DNA of 54,248 nt from Verrucomicrobiaceae bacterium (GTDB taxonomy: Bacteria > Verrucomicrobiota > Verrucomicrobiia > Verrucomicrobiales > Verrucomicrobiaceae), in NCBI GenBank assembly GCA_021151605.1, contig JAGKWZ010000029.1, forward strand, positions 1 through 54,248, given 5' to 3'. A program made the position numbers and the translations under genes. Below, piece by piece: positions 45,639 to 53,108 of this stretch. The notes beneath the pieces are model-generated. The model made no database searches. It was given only the letters and a program-made list of their open reading frames with translations, and was not told the origin of the DNA. How positions within the stretch are numbered: position 1 is the stretch's first letter; the number at the start of each line of letters is the position of its first letter.

Positions 45639-46469
45639 ATGAAAAAACTCCTCTATTTCATCACCTTTGCAGCACTCACTCAGGCCGCTCAAGCCAGTGT
45701 GATCATCACTTATGCAGAAGATCCATCCTCCAACCTTTCCTCGCTCTCGGGAACGCAGGTGTTCAACTTTAACACCACCGCGATCGGCAAAAGCTCCAAT
45801 GTGAGCTGGAAAGGTGTAGGCACCTTCGATCAGCTCTACGTCAAGCCAGCCGATGCCTACGGCGGTGCCGCAGATGCGCTGAATCCCAAGGGCTCACTCT
45901 ATTCCCTGCAAGGCGCAGGCTCTGGCGTGCTGGCCAGCACGCTGAAACTAGAGTCAGAGTCATCTTACTTCGGTATGTGGTGGTCTGCTGGTGACGCCAA
46001 GAACGTGCTGGAGTTTTACAACGGAGACACGCTGATGGGCCGTTTCACCACCGCCAGCCTCATGGACCCACTGCCTGCGAGCTACGACGGCAATCCGCTC
46101 AATCGATCGATCAACCGCGGTGAGCCCTACGGTTTCATCAACTTCTTCGGCGATGAGAAGACCTCCTGGGATCGCATCGTGCTGACCAACAATGGAAGCT
46201 CTGGCTTTGAATCTGACAATTACACCACACGAGTCGCCGCATGGAACCCGCTGGTCGATGGTGCACTGCCTGGCGTGCCAGTGGCCATCGTGGAAGGCGG
46301 TAAAACCACGAGCGTGACGACCGCCTCCCTCGAAGGCACACGCTGGAGTCTAAATGAGTCCTCCGTCGGGGCCATCCCTGGTGCACCCGTGCCACCATGG
46401 ACGTTGCTTGCCGCCTTCGCTGCGGTGGTCGTCGCTCGCGGCTCGAAATTCATGCCAAAAATGTCCTAA
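45639..46469 (+). CDS. Secreted protein with C-terminal exosortase-type sorting signal (target 1)
   Basis: The 276-residue protein has a signal peptide (KKLLYFITFAALTQAAQA). The mature region is beta-rich and probably a lectin-like sandwich, with FDQLYVKPADAYGG, SSYFGMWWSAGDAKNVLEFYNGD, GFINFFGDEKTSWDRIVLTNNG. The C-terminus has the tripartite layout of exosortase targets: motif GAPVPPW, a hydrophobic stretch (TLLAAFAAVVVA), then a basic tail RGSKFMPKMS. The exosortase gene begins 26 nt downstream. The motif is not the classical VPEP but APxPP, shared with the second cassette. The protein is probably processed and delivered to the cell surface or matrix. Confidence 0.8.
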   Translation: MKKLLYFITFAALTQAAQASVIITYAEDPSSNLSSLSGTQVFNFNTTAIGKSSNVSWKGVGTFDQLYVKPADAYGGAADALNPKGSLYSLQGAGSGVLASTLKLESESSYFGMWWSAGDAKNVLEFYNGDTLMGRFTTASLMDPLPASYDGNPLNRSINRGEPYGFINFFGDEKTSWDRIVLTNNGSSGFESDNYTTRVAAWNPLVDGALPGVPVAIVEGGKTTSVTTASLEGTRWSLNESSVGAIPGAPVPPWTLLAAFAAVVVARGSKFMPKMS

Positions 46470-46495
46470 ATCTTGTAACCTCAATCAAACACAAC

Positions 46496-47923
46496 ATGAG
46501 CACCCCACGGCTTGACCCACAAATGCTGCGCACGGCAATCGCAGCAGTGATCATTGCCGTGGCGGTGCATTTCACGCAGTCACAAGATCTGTTGGTGGAC
46601 TTCACCCGCCCAGTCGTGATGTCCTCACTGCGTTTAGTCGGAATCGATGCCGTAGATCGCGGTGAAGTTATGGCCGTAGGCAGTCTGCACGTTCCGTGGA
46701 CGCGTGACTGTGCGGGGATCAATCTACTGCTAATCCTGCTTGCTCTTGCCGTCTGGGTAAACAGGCAGGAGCGACACGCTGGGCGCTTCTGGCTGCGTGT
46801 GATCAGCATGATCCCGGCGGCCTTGGTGGCGAACGTGCTCCGTGTACTCACGCTTATCGCCTACCGATCTCTGGCCTATCCTGGCGTGGAGAGCCCGCAA
46901 ACGCATTACTTCATTGGTTTCGTCTGGCTGGTGCCCTTTGTGGCCTTCATCACGCCGAGAGACCATCGCCCAAAATCCTCAAGCATCATGGAAACCCTGC
47001 ACGCTGCCGCCGTGGTTTCCCTGCTCGCACCCATGTCCGGCACGCCCAATGCCACACTCATCAGTCTAGCGGCGGTGATTTGTCTTTCCCTCTGCCGTGT
47101 GCGCGAGAGTTCCCGCACTATGCTCTATCTTTGGTTGGTAGGCGGTATCGCCATAGCCATCGTGAGCATGGAGTCCTTCTGGCTGCCTTGGTTGCTGCTA
47201 TGTCCATTGGTCGTCGATCTACGAAAACTTCGTTTATTTCATTCGACCTGCCTGCTCTGCACACATTCTCTCATCGCCATGCAGCCATGGGCCTGGTGGC
47301 TCGCTATAGCTGGTGTCGTCGTATCTCAGCGATCCAAAGTCGGGATCGGTGGCTCCTTGCCGGCAAACAAAATCCAAGCCGGCGAAGAAGACCGGAAGAT
47401 GATCGTCTCGTCTCTGGAAAAACAAGCTGCCTTTTTCGCATCCCTCGCTCTCCCTTTTACCGCTTCCACACTACTCTCACTCGGACAGGCAGCGTGGACA
47501 CCACCAACCACCGTCGAAGCCCGTCCGATCAATCAAAGCGGCTATGAAATCCGCATGCGCGGACAGCCAGAGCACATCGGTCTCGCGTGCTATGCGGCAG
47601 CCAGTCGTGACCGACACCACACCGTAAAGGTCTGTCTCAAGTATCGAGGTATCGAGGTCGCAAGCGTCGAGAAAACTCCGCTCGTCTTCACCGAGGGCCG
47701 CCACTGGTTTCGAGAATTCTTCCTTCAAGACGGCCATCTTCTCACAGACTATGCTGCGTATGTGAAGAGCACCTTTCGCCCTTGGTCCGACCCCGGAGTA
47801 CACCTCATCTTTGTCTCGCTGTGCGAAAAACAATCACCCGCTGAATTCAGCGCGGCCTGCGAGCAACTTGCTGATCAATTCCATCGGCAATGCAGCACTC
47901 AACCAAGCATCGCCTTGGAGTAG
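46496..47923 (+). CDS. Exosortase family protein with C-terminal EpsI-like domain (copy 1)
   Basis: The ATG at 46496 gives 475 residues. The N-terminal ~300 residues are polytopic, with the exosortase catalytic triad Cys72 (RDCAGINLLL), Arg116 (NVLRVLTL) and His137 (THYFIGFVWL). The C-terminal ~150 residues are soluble and resemble the exosortase-associated EpsI domain: KVCLKYRGIEV, PLVFTEGRHWFREFFLQDGHLLTDYAAY, GVHLIF. It is 26 nt downstream of its presumed target. It is homologous throughout to the exosortase at 49339-50772. Fusion of the exosortase and EpsI-like parts is seen in other subfamilies. Confidence 0.88.
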   Translation: MSTPRLDPQMLRTAIAAVIIAVAVHFTQSQDLLVDFTRPVVMSSLRLVGIDAVDRGEVMAVGSLHVPWTRDCAGINLLLILLALAVWVNRQERHAGRFWLRVISMIPAALVANVLRVLTLIAYRSLAYPGVESPQTHYFIGFVWLVPFVAFITPRDHRPKSSSIMETLHAAAVVSLLAPMSGTPNATLISLAAVICLSLCRVRESSRTMLYLWLVGGIAIAIVSMESFWLPWLLLCPLVVDLRKLRLFHSTCLLCTHSLIAMQPWAWWLAIAGVVVSQRSKVGIGGSLPANKIQAGEEDRKMIVSSLEKQAAFFASLALPFTASTLLSLGQAAWTPPTTVEARPINQSGYEIRMRGQPEHIGLACYAAASRDRHHTVKVCLKYRGIEVASVEKTPLVFTEGRHWFREFFLQDGHLLTDYAAYVKSTFRPWSDPGVHLIFVSLCEKQSPAEFSAACEQLADQFHRQCSTQPSIALE

Positions 47924-48382
47924 CCTCGCCCACCTTTCTAATAGTGCTGAGTTCGTATTCTTCCTGGTGATTTACACCGAGCACGGCGAACTGGGGACTT
48001 CGTTTACGGCGTGGTGTGAGAAATTCAGGCAAGATGGCCGCAGCAAGCGTACACCGCGCTGCCATTTAGCTCCGCATTCCATGCTTCTTTCTGGCCTCAA
48101 TGTAGCCAGCAGTGAATGACTCGAAGCGGCAGCCCTTCGCAAAACATCTCGGCACTTTCAAAGGATTGCGGCTCGGCCATTCTGCGACTCTATTCATGCA
48201 TCATCCACAGCGTGGATGATCGTGAGTGAGCGTTTGCCAATGAAAGCGACACAACTTTTTGCTTTGCCGTCGATGTGCTTATTCATGACATCGCCACATT
48301 TTTTCCATGGATCATGGCAAAGCATTTCCCCACATCTGCGGGGATGGTCAACCCTCATAGTTTCACGCATGGAGAAGTCCCC
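47924..48382. other. Noncoding region between the two cassettes
   Basis: This 459-nt region has no credible gene; open frames on both strands are short and lack family features. It contains a 9-bp perfect hairpin (ATCATCCAC at 48200-48208 with GTGGATGAT at 48212-48220, loop AGC) without a following T-run. The second copy of the shared hairpin element lies at 48326-48348. Confidence 0.5.
48326..48348 (+). repeat. 23-nt hairpin element, copy 2 (upstream of second exosortase target)
   Basis: It is identical over 23 nt to the copy at 45583-45605 and ends 34 nt before the ATG of the second target gene, one nucleotide different in spacing. The regions on both sides of it share little with copy 1 apart from a CCCC just before the start codon. 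The position points to a 5'-leader element. Confidence 0.75.
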
Positions 48383-49342
48383 ATGAACACCCCCCCCACA
48401 ACTCGATCCCTCCTCTTATACACCGCTCTGATCGCCATCGCTGGTAGCGCTCAAGCACAAATCTCCACCCGTCTTTCTGACACTGTCAGCAAGGGCCGTG
48501 GCACCATCAATCTGCTGAAAAATATCACCGCAGAACAGTTCCAAAAACAGGTCAGCAGCAGCGGCAATCTATTCTTCGCGATGGATGTCAATGAAGCCAT
48601 GTCAGGCAATGAAAACCGTGACTGTGCAGGCGTAGCACTCGAAAGAGTCGAGCTCGTCGTGAAGACCACCAAGGGAGACTACAAGTTTACCAACTTCTCC
48701 ACCAAGACGAGCACAATGCTTGGCGGCAGTGACGACAATGAAGGAGGTAAGGATGCCAAGTCCTATTACACCCTGTTTGGGAAGGCTGGATCCAACGATA
48801 TCACGAGTTCAACGAAATCATTCGACCTAAAATCTTTCGACGATGTTCTCTCACTGAAGAACGTTAAATTCGAAGGTGAGGTGCTGAGTGCACAAATGGA
48901 TGTGCGCCTGCTGGAAATCGGTGATGGCCGCGGCGCTAACAGCTCTTTCTTCGACTTCTCTGGAGGCTTTGAAGACATGGCCCTTCTGTCTCCTGAGGAC
49001 GCGCAGATTCTTGAGAAGGCCAACATAGGACTGTCCGCCGTCCCGATAACAGTCACCTTTGCACAAGAGACCCCAGTGGTGCCTTCTGCTGATATCGTGA
49101 CCGTTCAGACGCCACCTCCAGCCGTTGATCTAACTCCAATCATACCCGCGCCCCCTACGGTAGATCCAACGCCTCCCGTTGATCAGACGCCTGCCACAGA
49201 CACAGCTGCCAATAACATTACACCAGCAGCCCCTCCAGCCGCTCCACTGCCTCCACTATCAGTGTTTGTCATTCTCGTCGCCGGCCTCGTTGCCTTTAAC
49301 GCAATCCGGAAAGGCACTGACTACCAAACTTCCCGTGAATGA
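48383..49342 (+). CDS. Secreted protein with Pro-rich stalk and C-terminal sorting signal (target 2)
   Basis: The ATG at 48383 gives 319 residues. A signal peptide (LLLYTALIAIAGSAQA) precedes a soluble domain (RDCAGVALERVELVVKTTKGDYKF; KSYYTLFGKAG). A Pro/Thr/Val-rich stalk follows (about 235-290: VQTPPPAVDLTPIIPAPPTV). The C-terminal anchor is APLPPLSVFVILVAGLVAF followed by the basic IRKG tail. The motif APxPP plus hydrophobic helix plus Arg/Lys matches target 1, although the mature parts are unrelated. The exosortase gene overlaps its stop codon by 4 nt. This is probably the dedicated substrate of that exosortase. Confidence 0.8.
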   Translation: MNTPPTTRSLLLYTALIAIAGSAQAQISTRLSDTVSKGRGTINLLKNITAEQFQKQVSSSGNLFFAMDVNEAMSGNENRDCAGVALERVELVVKTTKGDYKFTNFSTKTSTMLGGSDDNEGGKDAKSYYTLFGKAGSNDITSSTKSFDLKSFDDVLSLKNVKFEGEVLSAQMDVRLLEIGDGRGANSSFFDFSGGFEDMALLSPEDAQILEKANIGLSAVPITVTFAQETPVVPSADIVTVQTPPPAVDLTPIIPAPPTVDPTPPVDQTPATDTAANNITPAAPPAAPLPPLSVFVILVAGLVAFNAIRKGTDYQTSRE

Positions 49343-50772
49343 AATCAGCAGCCACCAGCTTGGTAGGAGTATCGCAAAATAGATGGCGTTTCATGGCGGC
49401 CCTCACGGTCGCCATGGGATTCGCCCTCTGGCCAGAGCCAGGAGCCTGGCTCGGAGCCGGAGTGCTGCATATCGCAGTCACGCTTTTGGCGATGTTCGGA
49501 GCACCGATTCAGTTCACGGAGCATACCCTCGTGGTGAGCACGCTCCGGGTACCCTGGTCGGATGATTGCGCGGGCGTAGCCTTTTTTGCGATCCTGCCAC
49601 TGGTGGCTTGTTGGAGTTCCTGGACAGCCGGAGGCAAGACGGGCCTTTGGCGAATACTTGGCATGCCGCTGGTTCTGGCATGCTTGATCAATCTGCTCCG
49701 CGTCGCAAGTATCGTGCTTTGTCGCTGGTGGTTGCTGCCAGAGGTAGAGAGCCAGCAGCTTCACTTTTTTCTCGGCTTTGTCTGGCTCTTGCCTGCGCTA
49801 TGGCTGCTGTTACCAGCGGCCATAGTGAAGCAGACCTGGCTCAAGGCCCTGAATCTCTCCGCCATACTTGCGATGTTCACACCTCACCTCCAGGCACCTG
49901 GAGGTGCTTTGATTGCAGTTGCGACGTCTCTCGTCCTTTGCCTCCGCCTTTCGGCCCCGGCAGGAAACCAGCAATCCACGCCGGGCTGGACTGCCCACAC
50001 CTTGTGGCTTCTTGCAGCCGGCTGGATCATCCTCAGCCGCATGGAATCACTGTGGTTGCCATGGCTGCTGATGTGGCCAGGATTAAGCCCTCATAGACCC
50101 ACACTTTTGATCTGGCTTTTGCTGCCAGCTACACTCCCGCTCGCGGCGATGCACGGCTTATGGTCCTTGCTGGTCTTTGGCCCCATCTGCCTCCTGGCGG
50201 GGAGATCTCTCGGTCGCCAGTTGTACATCAAGATGCCATCAACCCCGTCCATACAACGCTCATGGCAGACCCAGGTGCTCTGGACATGCGCCTTGCTTCT
50301 GCCGTTTGTCATCCTCAATCTCGGTTCTGAAAAAGAGCAGCCTATGGATCAACCGCCATACGTTATTCGTTCCGAAAGAATCGCCGAAGGTCGGCATCTG
50401 CTGCACCTCAGTCAGCAGCCAAAAGCCATGCGCGTGGACTGGATTTCCCCTCAGCAAGGCGGCCGCCACCATACACTAAGCGTCTGCATGGCCTATCGGG
50501 GCGAGCATCTTCACCACACTGAAGAAGCTCCTACAGTCTTCACCGATGGTCGTGTTTGGCGCAGAGAATACTTCCTGGTGAAGGGGCATCTGCTGGAAAC
50601 TTACCGGGCCTATCTTCTTCACTCCTTCCTCCCTGGTAGCGGAGCTGGCGTACATCTCATCTTTTCTGTCAATGCAGGCGCCATGCCAGTGCGCGATTTT
50701 GAGTCTCAAGCCCGGTTGCTAGCCCATCAAGTCCATCAGCAGCAACAACAGGCCCTGGCCTTCCATCAATAA
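49339..50772 (+). CDS. Exosortase family protein with C-terminal EpsI-like domain (copy 2)
   Basis: The 477-residue protein overlaps its target gene by 4 nt. The exosortase triad is intact: Cys77 (DDCAGVAFFA), Arg121 (INLLRVASI), His142 (LHFFLGFVWLLP). The membrane domain is followed by the C-terminal EpsI-like soluble part, SVCMAYRGEHL, PTVFTDGRVWRREYFLVKGHLLETYRAY, GVHLIF. Much of this C-terminal region can be aligned directly with copy 1. The next gene, a glycosyltransferase, begins 6 nt downstream, so target, exosortase and glycosyltransferase form one operon. Confidence 0.88.
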   Translation: MKSAATSLVGVSQNRWRFMAALTVAMGFALWPEPGAWLGAGVLHIAVTLLAMFGAPIQFTEHTLVVSTLRVPWSDDCAGVAFFAILPLVACWSSWTAGGKTGLWRILGMPLVLACLINLLRVASIVLCRWWLLPEVESQQLHFFLGFVWLLPALWLLLPAAIVKQTWLKALNLSAILAMFTPHLQAPGGALIAVATSLVLCLRLSAPAGNQQSTPGWTAHTLWLLAAGWIILSRMESLWLPWLLMWPGLSPHRPTLLIWLLLPATLPLAAMHGLWSLLVFGPICLLAGRSLGRQLYIKMPSTPSIQRSWQTQVLWTCALLLPFVILNLGSEKEQPMDQPPYVIRSERIAEGRHLLHLSQQPKAMRVDWISPQQGGRHHTLSVCMAYRGEHLHHTEEAPTVFTDGRVWRREYFLVKGHLLETYRAYLLHSFLPGSGAGVHLIFSVNAGAMPVRDFESQARLLAHQVHQQQQQALAFHQ

Positions 50773-50778
50773 TCTAAC

Positions 50779-51552
50779 GTGCCTCGAATGACCCTCGGCA
50801 TCCTAATCCGCTTTGCAAACTCGGCAGCCACGCTTCCCGACGTTCTATCTGCGGTCCGATCTCAGAGTTTGCAGCCTGATGTCATCCTTGGCATCGATTC
50901 CGGCAGCAGTGATCATTCCAAACAACTCATCCGCAGTGCGGGCGGGCAGGTCATCGAATGGACGAATCGATACGAACACTCCAAAGTGCTCAATTTTGGT
51001 CTCAAACACCTCCAGACAGATCTCGTTCTCGTGCTCAGCTCCCATACTGTACTCAAAGATCCCGAGACGCTTTCACGAATGGTCGAAGCGATGCATGATC
51101 CGCGTGCTGCCTGCGTCAGCCTCAAGTGGGATGCGGATCCCTTTTACAGTGATAACATCGACTGCCATGAACTAAGGTCCAAGGGTCTCAAATTTGGCTC
51201 CATATACAGCAACAGCATGGGCATGATTCGCCGCAGCCTTTGGGAAGAGCAGCCCTTCGATGAATCCCTAGAAACCGCCGAGGACTACGCCTGGGCTATT
51301 CATCAACTGCACCTCGGCAACGTATGCCGACGTCTCGCACTGCCCTTTCGCTATCGCCGCAGTGGTGATAACCGCGACTATGAGTTTGCGCTGATCGTCT
51401 TCCGCCTTGCTCGGAAAAATGGCCTCAAAGTCACCTGGCTCGGCCTCCGCACCACCTTCACAGCCTGGCTTACAGCCATCTTCCGTCGTCAATCAGACGC
51501 AGCTCAGCATCGCGCCCGCTTAGCAGCCTACTGTCGGGCCCTTCTCACATAG
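50779..51552 (+). CDS. Family 2 glycosyltransferase
   Basis: The 257-residue protein has the GT-A fold markers: DSGSSDHS for the nucleotide, YEHSKVLNFGLK, a strand leading to VLSSHTV where the usual DxD would be, and ETAEDYAWA for the catalytic acidic residue. The SSH variant replaces DxD, as in some related rhamnosyl-transferase-like GT2 members. GTG at 50779 or ATG at 50788 could start the protein. It is the last gene of the second exosortase operon and may act on the sorted protein or on polysaccharide at the membrane. Confidence 0.85.
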   Translation: MPRMTLGILIRFANSAATLPDVLSAVRSQSLQPDVILGIDSGSSDHSKQLIRSAGGQVIEWTNRYEHSKVLNFGLKHLQTDLVLVLSSHTVLKDPETLSRMVEAMHDPRAACVSLKWDADPFYSDNIDCHELRSKGLKFGSIYSNSMGMIRRSLWEEQPFDESLETAEDYAWAIHQLHLGNVCRRLALPFRYRRSGDNRDYEFALIVFRLARKNGLKVTWLGLRTTFTAWLTAIFRRQSDAAQHRARLAAYCRALLT

Positions 51553-51602
51553 TCAGAGAGAGTGACACTCAGGTTAACAAACATGCAGCGTCATCGGCTT
51601 GC

Positions 51603-53027
51603 TCACTTCTTTTTTACCTTCGGCGATACAGCACCAAGCTCTGGCCCATTATCGAGAGGCATGGACAAATGCCAGGCGAGGAGTTGTTTCATCATGAGGG
51701 CAATAACTTCAGGCTGCTGCGGGGCCAAATTCGTAGCTTCACCACGGTCCTTGGTGAGATCGTAAAGCTGCGGTTTTGTACCATCGTAGTCGCAGAGCAG
51801 CTTCCAACGGCCATCGCGCATGGCGAGGTCAGGAAGTCGCTCAGCAAGTGCGGCAGACGCAGTTTTACGATCAGGCGGACGCCGCCAGAAGATCGGGGCA
51901 ACGCGAGAAGCTTCATTATGGCCTAGCAATGCTGGTGAGATGTTTTCGCCATCGAAGGCGATGTCTTTGACCTCAATCTTCGCGATGGAAAGCAGCGAAG
52001 GAGCGAGATCGAAGGCGGCGAAGATAGAATTCTTGTTCACGGAGCCTGCTTTCGTTTTGTCGATCAAGCCAGGGCCCCAGACGATGAGCGGCGAGCGAGT
52101 ACCGCCTTCGTAAAGAGTCGTCTTGCTGCCGCGAAACGGGCCTGCGCTACCAGCGCCTGGTTCGGGGCCGTTGTCGGAACAAATGAGCAAAAGGGTGTTG
52201 TCGCGGAGTTCGGGGTTGGAACGCAGGTGATCAAAGAGTTTACCGAATTGGCGGTCCATTTCTTCGAGCACGGAGAGATAAAGTCCCCGTTTGCCCTTGG
52301 CCCATTTGTAGGTCGGCGGCCACCAGGGACCGTGGACGTCATCGGGCCAGAGATTGACGAAGAAGGGCTTTTTGGCTGCGGTGGCTTTGTCGATGAAGGG
52401 AATCGCGGCGTCGATGAAGCCGCTGGTGATCTTGCTGCGCTGCATCCAGGTGACGGGCTTACCGAGACGCTCGGCATCTGCCCAAATTTTGCCAGGCTCG
52501 GCATCGCCAGGCTTCAAGGTAAGTGGCAGAAGCTTCGGGCCCATGCCTTCAAAGTTAGTGAGTGATTCGTCGAAACCATAAGCACTGATGGGCGGCGCAT
52601 CATCGACATCACGCTGACCACCAAGATGCCATTTACCGAAGTGACCGGTGGCGTAGCCGTTTTGCTGGAGCAAGCGAGCGAGCGTCGGAGCTTTCGGATC
52701 GAGCCATTGCGCACAACCACGACGCTCGTTGTCAGCGCGGTTGTTCAGGAAGGAGTGGATGCGCCAGCGCTGCGGATACTGGCCGGTGGTCAGCGCACAG
52801 CGCGATGGCGAGCAGATGGGCGAGTTCACATAAAACTGCTCGAAGCGAATGCCCTCACCAGCGATGCGGTCAATGTTCGGCGTTTGGGCGTCCTTGTTGC
52901 CGAAGCATGAGAAGTCTCCCCAGCCCATGTCGTCGATGAAGACCATGACAATGTTGGGCTTCTGAGCAGCAGAGGATGCACCACAGAGGGCACCGAGGAT
53001 CACAGTGATGAGGAAGAGACGGCTCAT
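51603..53027 (-). CDS. Secreted sulfatase (arylsulfatase-type)
   Basis: The 474-residue protein has a signal peptide (LFLITVILGALCGASSA). It starts its catalytic domain at PNIVMVFIDDMGWGDFSCFG and carries the formylglycine motif CSPSRCALTTGQYP (C-x-P-x-R), followed by GKWHLGG and SDNGPEPG. The Cys is converted to formylglycine by a sulfatase-maturing enzyme not in this window. It removes sulfate esters, probably from algal or host polysaccharides in the periplasm. Its ATG overlaps the end of the upstream sulfatase frame by 4 nt (53024-53027), so the two form one operon. Confidence 0.93.
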   Translation of the reverse strand: MSRLFLITVILGALCGASSAAQKPNIVMVFIDDMGWGDFSCFGNKDAQTPNIDRIAGEGIRFEQFYVNSPICSPSRCALTTGQYPQRWRIHSFLNNRADNERRGCAQWLDPKAPTLARLLQQNGYATGHFGKWHLGGQRDVDDAPPISAYGFDESLTNFEGMGPKLLPLTLKPGDAEPGKIWADAERLGKPVTWMQRSKITSGFIDAAIPFIDKATAAKKPFFVNLWPDDVHGPWWPPTYKWAKGKRGLYLSVLEEMDRQFGKLFDHLRSNPELRDNTLLLICSDNGPEPGAGSAGPFRGSKTTLYEGGTRSPLIVWGPGLIDKTKAGSVNKNSIFAAFDLAPSLLSIAKIEVKDIAFDGENISPALLGHNEASRVAPIFWRRPPDRKTASAALAERLPDLAMRDGRWKLLCDYDGTKPQLYDLTKDRGEATNLAPQQPEVIALMMKQLLAWHLSMPLDNGPELGAVSPKVKKK

Positions 53028-53108
53028 GGTTGTTTCTTCTTTTTCGCCTTAGCTTTCTTTGCAGCGGCGGGGTCGATCAAAGTTGCGGTTTCGCCTTGGA
53101 GTAGAGGT

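Noticed and set aside
45583..48348. CRISPR array
   Set aside because: Only two copies of a repeat-like sequence occur, 2.7 kb apart with genes between, and no cas genes or spacers are present. They are reported instead as a repeated leader element.
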